Assembly (NCBI GenBank): GCA_027605045.1
Contig: JAQFWX010000133.1
Location: 30,304 to 94,303, forward strand
DNA length: 64,000 nucleotides
Source of the DNA: Phallus indusiatus
Lineage: Eukaryota > Basidiomycota > Agaricomycetes > Phallales > Phallaceae
Direction: 5' to 3'
Part shown: positions 10,401 to 20,914 of the stretch, piece after piece
How positions within the stretch are numbered: the stretch's first letter is position 1
Layout: every line of letters begins with the position of its first letter
Notes under the pieces: generated by a model
Seen by the model: only the letters and a program-made list of their open reading frames with translations
Database searches by the model: none
Told to the model about the DNA's origin: nothing
Made by a program: the position numbers and the translations under genes

Positions 10401-13291
10401 TCAAACAAGGGGTTGGACGACGCTAGAACCGGCTGAAGGCATTTCTGGTAATGGAATAGAAAATACTTTGGTATCATCGCGTCCCCAGCCTTTAGGCCGT
10501 CTCCACCGGTTCAGCATTTGAACAGCAACAGTCGTACAATTCAAAAGTTGCGTGGGATCAGAAACCGTCAACGTCCACTTCTCCTCTTCAAAAATCAACA
10601 AGAGAGAAGTTTTCGAACTAACAATCATGCCTCCGGATTTTCCAACCCAGGATGGAGGGATTTTTACGGACCCGCCGTTAGGCTGCCAAAATGCGATCAT
10701 GGTCACACCGTGTCGTAATGACTGGACTGCTGTGATTTCAGGTGTCTCTACTAATGTGCGTAGCGGTGACCGTTTTGCCTGGCGGTAAAATTCATGGACA
10801 CTGTCTCTGCCGGGATATACGCTGTATGAAACCGGTTTGGTAATCTTGGACTGATCGTGAGGTATCCAAGCGGAAAAAAGGTCAACTTCGTCTGGCGGGT
10901 GTGTAGAGATACCAAGAGCGGTCCAGTTACTCGTTCGGTTCCCTGTTGATATAGAAAGACTAGGCACGGAGTGGTCGAACAAGTATCCCGTTCCCCCATG
11001 GAAAAGAGTATGTGGATGCGAGAAATTGCCACTGTCCTGTTTGGCCTGTCGGAAATCGTGAAGAATTGGACCCGCACGACGACGCTGGTCTAGGATGGAA
11101 TATACCGGTTGAGACGTTTTTGACTGGAGAATATTTACGCTGACGTGATGAATGTCTTCAGGGAAGAAAAACCACGCCTTTTGAAAACTTAGTGATTGTG
11201 TCACTGGATTAATGTACCGCTACGTTGCATATAATTAGCACCAAGTGAAGTGAGTTATGTATATGACGAACCAAAACACCCATCCCAATGTTTCCAGTTG
11301 AAACGCCACCGACGAATGGATCTAAACCCACCGCGTTGACAGTAGAACATTGTAGCACAGTTGCATTGTAATCAACCGTGGTACCCGGAATCATATTCCA
11401 ATCCCAAGCTCCCGCGATATCTTCATATTCATTACCGAGATTATACGTGTACGTTGTACCGTCCGAAAGATGGAAACCATATGGGTTTTGGGAGTTTAAA
11501 CATTCCGTGTTGTGTGTCCGGGTGGAATAAAATCTAAGTGTCGTCACGTAATTCGAACCTCGTTGGACCTGCGAAACCAAATGAGGAGGAGAAGACATAA
11601 CAGACAAATAGACAAAGAAACGAACCATGTAATCATTGTTCCAAAACATACGGTTTCCCGTAAGATTGCCCGCGTTTGCTGAAGTAGTTGAATTCGGCAG
11701 GGTTAGATAATCGATAGTCGAATTAGCCACGCCCCAAAGTTTTTCTAGCCGCGCCAGATCACTCAAGTTTGTTTTCAGATTTGCTGTAGCTCTTTCGAAA
11801 AATCTGAGCCGAGCCGAGACAAGACGGACTAAAGAAAAGCTCACTGGCTGTCAGAGACGGCGAAACTAATGAATCGGCCTTCGGTACTCTATTAAGAATA
11901 TTGGTCAGTTAACCTTATTAAGCTAGAAACAAAAGTTCTTACAAAATCCCAATGTAAAGTCCTAGTTTGAGTGTTAAGATAAATCATCCATTGAGAACTA
12001 TTAAGAAGAGATAGATAAGCCTCTTTGGAAGCGCTCTTGGCTGCGAAACTAGTCCCAGCAGCTTCAAGTTCTAGCTGGATGACGTCATTGGAACTAAAAA
12101 ATTGATTGAATTGATATTCAACAGAACAAACAGAGAGATACGCACTAATCTTTTCCGTAGTTACCTTAAATAGGGGAAAACCACGCGGTCAGACGAAAGG
12201 TTTATGTATGCGTGAATCGTTACATTGACATACCGTTATATATTATTCCGTCATGCTGCGAGAAACTGCCATCCTTCAATATACCGTCCTTCATAACACC
12301 GACTTGTACCTGAACCTCTCCATGTACAAAATCATAGGCTTCTTGGAGTAAGGTGATATTACCCTCGGACGGACCTCCGAAATTTCCCGCCATGCCGATT
12401 AAACCCTGCGAAACACCGACAGAAGCTATATCAAGTACATTGGCGCCGGCTAAAAAGCTTGGCTTGTCGTTCCTATGAAAGACGGCGTATGACCGGCCGG
12501 TAATATGCGTACAATTAAGAAGTTGGGTTGGTGTCAAGGTTGGAGAGAGTAATATACAAGCTTGTCCTATCGCACGGGGGACGTAAATGACGTTCGAGAA
12601 CCAGTTTGTATTCCACATCCCTAAATAAATGAATTTGTATACATACTTAGGTGAGAAGAGTAGATATATGCGCATACCTGAAGTGCCACATGGACATAAA
12701 TCAGTTCCGCCAGAATCAAGACAGTTGGCATTGGCGTAATCGTTAGCAAACCACCAGTCCATGGCGAGACCGATCTTTTCTCTGACGTCGGAACTATTGA
12801 CCACATCGTGAGGTGCTTTTGACCATTTTCCGCTCCATGCAGCAGCAAGAGTTGCTAAAAATAAACAAGATAAATAAGAAATATCCACGTGTTTTTCGTA
12901 TTGTAACACACTAATTCTGAACCAATGTTCGCCTGCAGGCCAATTGGCTCGTTGTGCATCGCATCCTGTAGTATAATCTACTTCCGAAGAAGGCCACTTG
13001 CCATCTGAACCTAACGTATTGAGGCTGTGTGTTGTCGTAAGTGAACCTGACAGGTGGCGGTGAATTGAAAAGATAGTTATATGCATACTATGAGTGTATA
13101 TCAGAAGCGTTTGTCTGTGCGGCAACTGTGAATTCGATTCTTCTTCCCAAGATAGTCGCAACTTGGGCACTTTCGGGAGAAAATGAACTTGGGTTTATGG
13201 AGGAGTTTGAATGTGGAGTTGGAGAGGGGTGTACGCTGGCACCGTGTGCGACGACCGCGAATACAAATGGGAGAAAAAGAGACTGTTTCAT
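10401..13291 (-). CDS. Secreted polysaccharide lyase family 8 protein (copy 2)
   Basis: Paralogue of the PL8 gene at 3569-6534, in opposite orientation. The ATG at 13291 opens a signal peptide (MKQSLFLPFVFAVVAHGASV), followed by a Ser/Pro-rich spacer. Later exons match copy 1 block by block: GSDGKWPSSEVDYTTGCDAQ, DWWFANDYANANCLDSGG, the Asn motif MWNTNWFSNV, ITGRSYAVFHRNDKPSFL, and the His/Tyr segment DGSFSQHDGIIYNG continuing after an intron to NYGK. Downstream come MFWNNDYMV, FYSTRTHNTECLNSQNPYG, DWNMIPGTTVDYN, FVGGVSTGNIGMGV and the C-terminal sandwich. The stop is at 10401-10403. The catalytic Asn, His and Tyr positions are retained. Many aligned positions differ from copy 1, so this is not a recent duplicate. 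It is predicted to be secreted; the substrate is unknown. Confidence 0.9.
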
Positions 13292-14605
13292 TGCGAGGAA
13301 TGTGTATGTGTGTGTGTAAGAGGGATGTGAGGTGTCGTTTTTTTTTCGTTGCAAGTGAATAGCAGGAGTATTTGAATACCAAGTCGAATGCTGGATGGCA
13401 ATGTCAAATTTCAAAATACGGGACTGCACATCATCCACTCTGATGACATGTCACCGTCCCATATTCCATATTATGTCAGGCGGCGGCCCGCGCAAGGCTT
13501 GTACATGCAACAAAGCTCGAAGGAGGATTCACGAATTCGGGACTGGAGAAAATAAAATAATTTGAAATTTAATAATGAAATCAGAAATGTCTTGGAAAAT
13601 AAGGGCAGTTCTTGTGCCAAAAGAGATATCGTCTCAGACCTGCCAACTGGCAATTGAAATATGACATTGAAATCTAGAAGAGTCCACACTGTCCAACATG
13701 GTCCTCCACTCGTCACGTGATCCTATATCAGTCCGTTGTTGTCGTGGCATTGCATATACATTCATTCAGTCCATGTCTTCAAGCTTAGCGCAGGCGCAGG
13801 CGCAGCGGATCCCGGCTCGCCAATTCTAAGTACTGACGCTTTGCTGAGCAAAACGGCCCGCCGCTGCCATGAGCGGTGTCAAGTGGCTTCTTTCATGTAA
13901 AGGAGAACAGTATGGAATGAACTAGTATTTTCAAATTCAGTGTTTTGGACATGACATTAGATTAGATTGGAAAAATAAAATCACGAACCACGTCTTTCCC
14001 TTCTCTTTTGCTCCATTAATTGCTCGGCCCCCCTTCTCTCAATTAGTCCGTCAGATTTGGCTCTTCTCATCCCCTTGCCCCGTGATAATTCCCAATTCAT
14101 CTTATACTTTGCAGTTACACGAGTCGATAATCGCCGAACTGATCACAATAAGTCTAAAACATTTTTTTTGTTGCTTCTCGAGGCCGATAGCCACATTTTA
14201 GTCTGTGTCTTTGTTCTGAAAAAAGCCTATCTCGTATAGCCACACCTCCTAATTCGGAATCTAGTGCACCAACCTGTACACGATTAAAACTTATTTTGGT
14301 GAAACAGTTATAAGCAATAGGTGAAATCACATACCCTGTCAGCGATCACCTTCGCCAGATAGGCTTATCAGCTTCTGGATTGGTCAACTGTTTGTTGGAC
14401 GTGGCCCGGAGCGGAATATAGGAGAAGGTGAGAAATAGACAAACGCGGGAAGTCACGAATGTCAATAAGAACAGTCAGCACGACAGTGGTAATGTCAATG
14501 TCATCGGTAGTATCCAGAAAAGAAATTAATTGCCCCCTCAAGTTGTTTTTTAGGTCAAGATCCGAGATCACAAGGAACGGTCAAAAGTCAGTTAGATTGA
14601 CGTAT
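13292..14605. other. Intergenic, no gene seen
   Basis: 1.3 kb between the promoter side of PL8 copy 2 and the 3' end of CBP4. Contains a short GCAGGC tandem stretch near 13789-13806. Open frames here are short and lack recognisable exons. Confidence 0.55.
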
Positions 14606-15148
14606 TTAGCCATCAAAGGTATCATCAATATCGGCCAGAGAAAGTCCAAAAGGATTGAATATGGTGCCATGGGGGAGAGGAAGAGATTTCAAAAAAGAGA
14701 CATCTGCATCAGCCTTGCCCGTGTAATCATACAAGCAATGACAGACCTGATCATTCTTATCTCTCTTCTTTTCTTCCTCTAACCTGGCAGCACGAACCAT
14801 GTCCACCTGTTTTTTCAGGTCCGGCGAAAGTGATGCGTAGTACTGTTCAGGGGTTGGCGTTACAGCTGTCCAAATACACGTGTCGAGTGGATTTCATGCA
14901 AGAAAAACAAATAAAGTAATGAATAGTTGAGAGAAGATAGAAGAAAAAAAGATGGTTAGAGTCCATATGAGACCGTGACAAGTACAGATTCGACGGTACC
15001 TTTCATGAGGACCCATCCCACACCTACAACTGAAAAGAGAAGAAAAGAAACATCATAATAAGTTAAAGAACGTGCTTTGAAACAGGAACAAGAACAAACA
15101 CAATCCTCCTATCAACGATGTTTGCAGCACGACTCGAGCTCTCGACAT
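14606..15148 (-). CDS. CBP4: CBP4-type assembly factor for mitochondrial complex III
   Basis: Small mitochondrial inner-membrane protein; in yeast Cbp4 works with Cbp3/Cbp6 on cytochrome b during bc1 complex assembly. Three exons are clear. Exon 1 (15148-15100) is MSRARVVLQTSLIGG. A GTTTGT donor leads to exon 2 (15029-15000), FVGVGWVLMK, giving one N-terminal membrane helix. Exon 3 starts at about 14872 with TPTPEQYYASLSPDLKKQV, the CBP4 signature, then a charged helix RAARLEEEKKRDKNDQ. The 3' end is unsure: a GTCTGT donor follows DKNDQ, but a short acceptor only 43 nt away would stop almost at once. The end given is the stop of the unspliced frame. Usual family length is about 80-130 residues, which fits either way. 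Confidence 0.8.
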
Positions 15149-15995
15149 CTCGTCTGAATCCGGAGTAAGGGACAGAACAAAAAAAGTGATGACGTAACAC
15201 AAAAATGTAAAGCTCATCTGCACCCAACTCGGGCCTCGGCCCCCGGCCGTACTACTACTGCTATTCAGTAGCATTTGTGACTGGCACTGCAGCGAAACGC
15301 TCTCGCCCAAAAAGAATCTCACCCTTGTGATAAATATGCTTATATCGGTACTGTTTTCAATGATGTGAATTTTTTGATATATCTCAAATGACAGCGGACT
15401 CTTCGGCAGCTCTTGAAATCTCAATCAGCCCAAAAGTAGACTCTGGAGCGATGGTACCCAGTCTTTTGAAGGGTTTTCGACAGTACAAAGATACTCATCG
15501 TTTACTTGCTCACCGGCTCATATGGTTTCATCTCTATATTTTAGACACCTGTCAATTCCATCAACATTCCACCTAGATGGAAAGATGTCGGTTTTGAGCA
15601 CCATCGCTGGCTAAGCTAAAATCATATTTTCCTTTCCTCAAAATTCTCATGCGTTCCGGCGAGTCGCCTGCCGTTGATTAATGCTACTTCCTCTGGTCTT
15701 TTATCGGATTCAGTTTCAAAATTGGGGCAATTAATCGAATGACCATAGTTCTCGCAAGCGGCAAAATTTACAGCTCCTTGACTGGTATAAAATTTAGACA
15801 AAGCCCACGTATTAATGACAACATACTTTAGAGGCAGAATATGAATACAGTTGAAACCAGACTGGTTAATGACAAAATTTTTCATTCCTAATAATAGGCC
15901 AGTTATCACCGTTAATCGTAATTTATGTATGGAGATCATCAAAATCCCTGTGACGTTACTAGAGGTGCCCAAGGTCGCCAATTCCCTTGCATGTA

Positions 15996-16134
15996 TACGG
16001 TGCCCGAGGAGTATCAGGTCAGTTTTTTTGTCTGAATTGCAAATTGCTAGTGCCGCGCCTCGATTAACAGCCGAGAAACACGTTATGTGACTACAATGAC
16101 AAAAAAACTGACCTGATACTCCTCGGGCACCGTA
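15996..16134. repeat. Perfect 37-bp inverted repeat with 65-nt loop
   Basis: The left arm 15996-16032 and right arm 16098-16134 are exact reverse complements over 37 bp (arm begins TACGGTGCCCGAGG, ends TTTTTTTGTC). The flanking bases outside both arms stop matching at once. Transcribed, it would form a long perfect hairpin. It could be a small foldback/MITE remnant or an inverted duplication. No target-site duplication was seen at the edges. Confidence 0.95.
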
Positions 16135-16983
16135 ATGTAGCATCGTTCACAGTTCCTTGTAGACTATCAATAAAATCTCAAATTTTTCTTGAGATACTCT
16201 ATTATCTACAAAGGAACCATATATAATAGATGTAGGGTCCATTCACTACATACACTTCTGAAATGATATATACTTGGATACTTCTCTTTCAACACGGTCC
16301 TATCAGAGCCTTCCTCTTAGTAGGAGTAGGGGGCTCAGTCTCAAGGTGTTCGAGAATGAAAATTTTACAATCACCATTAGGACAGAATGATAATCCTTGT
16401 CTTTGAAGTGAATTGTGAGGGAGAAATGTACCCTCACAGTCGCATTCCACAGAGCACAGGCATGACGCCGGTTGCGTGGCGCCAATGTACGACGGCTGGG
16501 GTTACCAAAAGTTCTCCAGCTTTTTTCAAAGGATGAGTATTTATATGACGACGGATATCTCAGTGAAAGCATGCCTTGCAAATGACAGTCTAGGTACCAT
16601 TGAAGAAAATTTCAGTTTTTGTGTCGAGGTCAAAGAGGTGCAATTGTTAAAATGGTTTGAAACTAATCTTCTTACTCGCCGAATGAATCACAATCTACGG
16701 AACTCCGACGACTGACTTCAATTTTCAGGACGGATTCAACATCGTAGATAAGAAGTATATTTCGATATCACAATATCCGAACTGACTCTATAACAATGTT
16801 AGGACGCCGCGATATGTTGCACCAGAGAAGCCTTTGCTCATAATGGCAGTCTTAGTTTGCAAGCGATTAGCGGGAGGGACAAAGCATTGCGCCCATTGAC
16901 AATCCAAAGAGAGTTCAACTTGCCTCAGAGTTGATGTTACGTGAATCACGTGATGAACACAAATACGTATATATAAGTGTCAG

Positions 16984-17022
16984 ATGGAAGCAAATTCTAC
17001 GAGCCCTTGCCACATGCAAGGG
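16984..17022 (+). promoter_or_regulatory. 18-bp motif plus CCCTTGC/GCAAGGG hairpin upstream of the lectin gene
   Basis: The 18 bp ATGGAAGCAAATTCTACG (16984-17001) are repeated exactly at 18568-18585. Each copy is followed by a 7-bp stem CCCTTGC / GCAAGGG with a 5-nt loop (17004-17022 and 18608-18626). The loops differ, so the stems look constrained. This copy ends about 250 bp before the lectin ATG. It could be a promoter element or the edge of a duplicated block. Confidence 0.55.
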
Positions 17023-17268
17023 AATGAGTCCATATGGAGCTTGACACATCAGACTCATTTTAAATCTTCCTTTTTTTCAACATGACTCAATGGCGCAATC
17101 CACGAGGAAGAGAAGGTTTAGTGCAGAAAAGTGGACTTGTCGAAAATAACCTGGAAAGTAAATGCAGTCACAAATTTGTATTTAAGCAAGTCAAACTTTG
17201 CTTGAAAACCCCAGGCCACTGGTCATCTAGCATTTCTACATCTATATTTATCTTCAGAACTTGATATT

Positions 17269-18143
17269 ATGTTGCACACTGCTAACTCTGCTCTTGTTCA
17301 AGGTGCAGTTTTTGGTGGCCTTGAGGGCGATAGGTTTGATGATCCTCGGGCTCGTACGTCCCAGACTCGTATACGAACGAACCCATCAAAAATCTAAAAC
17401 CAATTTTATCACTCAGTCGGATGGCCCCATGAAAAGAACCTCAATGTCGACAATCCCATTTCTCAAATGCAAGTGTTTGGTTTTTCTTTTTCGACCTTCC
17501 CTTTTTTGTTATTTACCATATCACTACATATAGCGTCGTCCGCCATGGCTGGGTTGTATGTAGATTTGCTTCCGCCATTACCTTTTGTAGCTCATGAAGC
17601 ACAGGTCAACGCTATCAATGTTACCTACAACCTTGTCTCTGGGTCAACCGCCACCATTAACCATGGTGCTCAGTATGGTGGCAACGTTACCAGAATCAGC
17701 ATTTCATGTGAGGCATCTTGATATTGTCCCAAAATTTTCATGAATTCCTAACACTGTTTAGCCGACGAAGTGATCACTAGTGTTGTCGGAAAAGCCGGTC
17801 CTCACAATTTTTATAAAAAGGGTTTACTCAACCAGATCACGTTTGTCATTGCGAACACGAAAACTTCTCAAGTCCGCGTCGTCGGTGTGAGTGAACTCCC
17901 TGAAATCACAATAATATCACACTTATTGATATGTTGCTTATAGCCTTTGGGAAACAGCGACCAGGCCGATCAAGGTAGCTATTTCCAAGCTTCTGGTGTT
18001 ATAGCTCTTGCTGGCGTTCAAACCGACGGTGCAGGAAGTAAGACCAATATTTTCTGAATTTTTTTTTGGTATAGCTCATGGTCTTTACAGCTGGTGCTGG
18101 TATCTCCGGATTGTCTTTCTTCTCTTCCAAGGCATGGGCCTAA
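17269..18143 (+). CDS. Jacalin-like lectin domain protein, intracellular
   Basis: Probable carbohydrate-binding protein with a single jacalin-related (beta-prism I) domain. Four exons join cleanly in frame. Exon 1 from ATG 17269 gives GAVFGGLEGDRFDDPRA, the typical N-terminal G-FGG--G--FDD strand. Exon 2 gives QVNAINVTYNLVSG and AQYGGNVTRISIS. Exon 3 gives SDEVITSVVGKAG and LLNQITFVIANTKTSQVRVVG. Exon 4 gives the C-terminal strands GNSDQADQGSYFQASGVIAL. A short last exon, GAGISGLSFFSSKAWA, ends at TAA 18141-18143. No signal peptide is visible, so it is probably cytosolic or released by a non-classical route, as for many fungal lectins. The GxxxD sugar-binding loop cannot be recognised with certainty. 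Defence and storage roles are known for fungal lectins generally; none can be assigned here. Confidence 0.8.
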
Positions 18144-18845
18144 GGTTTCGAAACGTCAGTTTTCTTTCAAATAAATGTCCAAATGTACTTTCCAAGAGTG
18201 TAAAAAATACACGAATTTTTGTCTGATTGAGTCTGATTTAAAAAAGAGGTTTTAATCTATTGCGTCGCTCAATAGGAAGTCAGAGGCGAAAATAAACATA
18301 TCTATACTGTGTCTGCTTACAATTCAAGTTCAACGTCCCTTTTCAACAATGTCCTTTTTGCCGGTGAATAACTTGCACCTCCGGATCCTTCGTTGTTCTC
18401 AGACACTTCTTTTTTTTTGCTTCATCGTCAGTGATGACTTCTGGTTCTTAGACGACACAGGAGGGTCAACCGTTACATACATAACTTCTACCCTAAAAAC
18501 TTGAAAAAAAATAAAAATAATAAGTCTGTGCACGTGAGACGACCAGTAGCACCCACAAGTGGTTTTCATGGAAGCAAATTCTACGGGTCTGGTGAACCCT
18601 TGCTTGACCCTTGCTGCACGCAAGGGAATAAGAAAACGTTTGCAAGTCTATTTGCATAGCTCAACCTGGGTCTCAATGAGCTCAATGATTCAACCTTGCT
18701 GGTAACTTTCTTTCTTCATCATATTTATGATAGTGACACGCAACGATATCTTTGCATACTCAAACTTTGATAAGCGTAATCACATACTAAACAAGGATAG
18801 CACGTATAAAACACAAAATAAAAACAGCACACAGTTCAGTCCGAA
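18144..18845. other. Intergenic; contains second copy of the lectin-upstream motif
   Basis: About 700 bp between two convergent gene ends. It carries the 18-bp motif at 18568-18585 and the hairpin at 18608-18626, otherwise seen upstream of the lectin. No recognisable lectin exon remains next to it, and no other gene is visible. Confidence 0.6.
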
Positions 18846-20698
18846 TTAGGATTTCAAAACAGATTTTCCTGGACCAACGACGGCCCCTTTCCTAGTCGAA
18901 TTCGTATTAGCATTGTTTGGTCCTTGACTTTGAGTCCTTTGATTCGTGGCATTTTCCGTTCCATTCATAAATACAACGTCCCGTCCTGCAAATTTAGCTT
19001 TGACAACCGCTTTACCAGCACGTTTGAGCAACGCCCTCCGTCCCACACCTTGGAGATCCACATACACCAAACTCACATTTCGTACGGTTCCACCCGCCAA
19101 TCTTGATAAATCACCTGCATGATTTCCATACCTTTTCAAAAAAAAAAATTAGTTGAAAATCCCACAATGACAAATCAAATTTGGAAAACTCACTTGTGAT
19201 TTATTCCCCGAGATACAGCGTCAGTTCCACTGTCGATAAGCTGTGTGGCGGATTGTTCAAGAGCAGTTAGTATAATATCCGTACTCGCTAAAACGCGGTT
19301 TAAAAGTCGCGTTTTGCCGGGTGGGGTATTCTGAGTCTGAGGAGGTATTGGATCCCCAGCAGGACGAGACACAGAACTAGAGGTATTGGGTCCGTCCAAA
19401 GTACGAGGTGGTAAAGGCGGCGGGTGATTGTCGGCGTCCACCTTTTCTTTTCCTTTTCGAGGGGGTAATGGAGGGGGAGGAACGGCTACTTGGGGAGGTC
19501 GTGGTCCGTTTGCTGGGGTAGTAGCATTACCCGACGAAGCAAACTTATTGATTGTAACGTCGACCAATTTGAATATGGCATTCGTGGTTCGAGAAGTGAC
19601 TTTGACGGCGGCGCCACTTATATTGTGTATTCTCTTCATATTTGCATTTGTGCTCGGAGAAAAGTTGATTGTTTTTGTGGAAGGTGTAGAATGTGCGATG
19701 TAAAAATCGGCAAGGGAGGTGATACCCGAGCTCAGCGCAGAGGAGAGGAAAACAATCCCGTTACTGGACATCAGGAACAAAGTTAGACAAGAAGAACCAT
19801 ATCACAAAATCAACACATACCTAACCAATCCCGCGGTTCGTATCAAAATATCCCGATCCTGTTCATCAGCAAGATGAACATAAGCCGTAGTACCTTTCCC
19901 CGAAACTTCCTCTTCGTCACCAGGGAATTCAATAACGACAGGATCCTTCTCTCCACCTTCTTTTGGCACACTCAAAGCTTTATCCTCTCGTAGTTGGACA
20001 TTCTCATCTAGAGTTCCAATCACCGCGCCATCAGCTTGGTCCATCAGGACTAAATGCCCTTTAAAATCGGATATTGATGCGGTACCGGTACCACTGGCTG
20101 TCACTGCATCACCACCGTTCTTCTCCCCTAGACGTTGACCGGCCACGGAAGCTGAAGCTGAGGCCGAAGTAGACGAAGACGAGGCGAGGGACTGTGTGTA
20201 AGGCGGAGGTTGATCTGAATTTGCCGGTGGAACCGCTCCCTTTTTCTGCACAATTCCGGCATCGATGTCGTGTAATACACCATATTGTGATAGAATGACC
20301 TCCATGGTTTCGAGATCTTGAGCGGAAAAGGTGGGATTGTTTGGATCCGGGGGTACGACTAATCTGATAAATTCGTTGCTAGCGCCACGAGGGGAATCTT
20401 GTCCGGGTTCGGGAAGCAAAATATAGGTATAGTCTGCACGACTGTAGTTTATTCGCTGTGTCGGTGAAACGACCATTTCGAACGAATTCAACTTCAAAAC
20501 GAGCCAGATGTCAGGCTCGTTACTCGCGAAGGGCTCGGATTTGTTCGTGTCGGCATTATTTAACGATGCTTGATTGAGATTGAGAGTGACGCATTCTAGA
20601 GACAAAGTTCCGGTTTGAGGAGCCAACGAAGGCGCATCGACAGTGCAGTTCGGTAGAGTTAGTAGCAAAAAACCTGAGACGTCTTCAGGAGAATACAT
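18846..20698 (-). CDS. Spartin-like protein with senescence domain
   Basis: Member of the spartin/SPG20 and plant-senescence-associated family, linked in other eukaryotes to lipid droplets and endosomes. Three exons. Exon 1 (from ATG 20698) starts MYSPEDVSGFLLLTLPNCTV, has a disordered Ser/Ala stretch, then VVIEFPGDEEEVSG and DRDILIRTAGLVR. Exon 2 continues NGIVFLSSALSSGITSLADF, IHNISGAAVKVTSRTTNAIF, proline-rich segments with PPPLPPR (possible SH3/WW ligands) and RVLASTDIILTALEQSATQL. Exon 3 holds the end of the senescence domain: YGNHAGDLSRLAGGTVRNVS and LVYVDLQGVGRRALLKRAGK. The stop is at 18846. Amphipathic glycine/alanine-rich helices fit membrane association. The family assignment is clear; the cellular role here is inferred. 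Confidence 0.85.
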
Positions 20699-20914
20699 TC
20701 AGTCTGGGAGAAAGGTGATGTGCATAGCCCAGACTTGCCCAGAAGAACCAAGTACTATTTAAGAGCCAAGTGAACTCAGGCTCAGGCTCAGGCTTGAATT
20801 GGGGAGATGATGTCATTGCGGATCACGGTCCAAACAACTACAAACAAACAAGGCAAGACTCGTGAGATGCTTTAGAAAGAAAGAAAAAATACAAAATATT
20901 AGGGCAATTACAAG
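20699..20914. other. Short intergenic spacer
   Basis: About 215 bp between the spartin-like start and the PSO2 stop on the same strand. It includes the repeat AGGCTCAGGCTCAGGCT near 20778-20794. It must contain both the spartin-like promoter and the PSO2 3' end. Confidence 0.5.

Larger units (their letters stand above)
15149..17268. other. Intergenic, no convincing gene
   Basis: 2.1 kb between the CBP4 start and the lectin start. A 174-codon open frame on the minus strand (15622-16143) has no family similarity. It runs straight through the perfect inverted repeat at 15996-16134, so I do not call it a gene. Upstream of the lectin there is a CACGTG palindrome near 16946 and the repeated 18-bp motif at 16984. 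Confidence 0.55.

Noticed and set aside
15622..16143. 174-codon open frame on the minus strand
   Set aside because: It crosses the 37-bp inverted repeat, has no recognisable domain, no good codon bias and no neighbouring exons.
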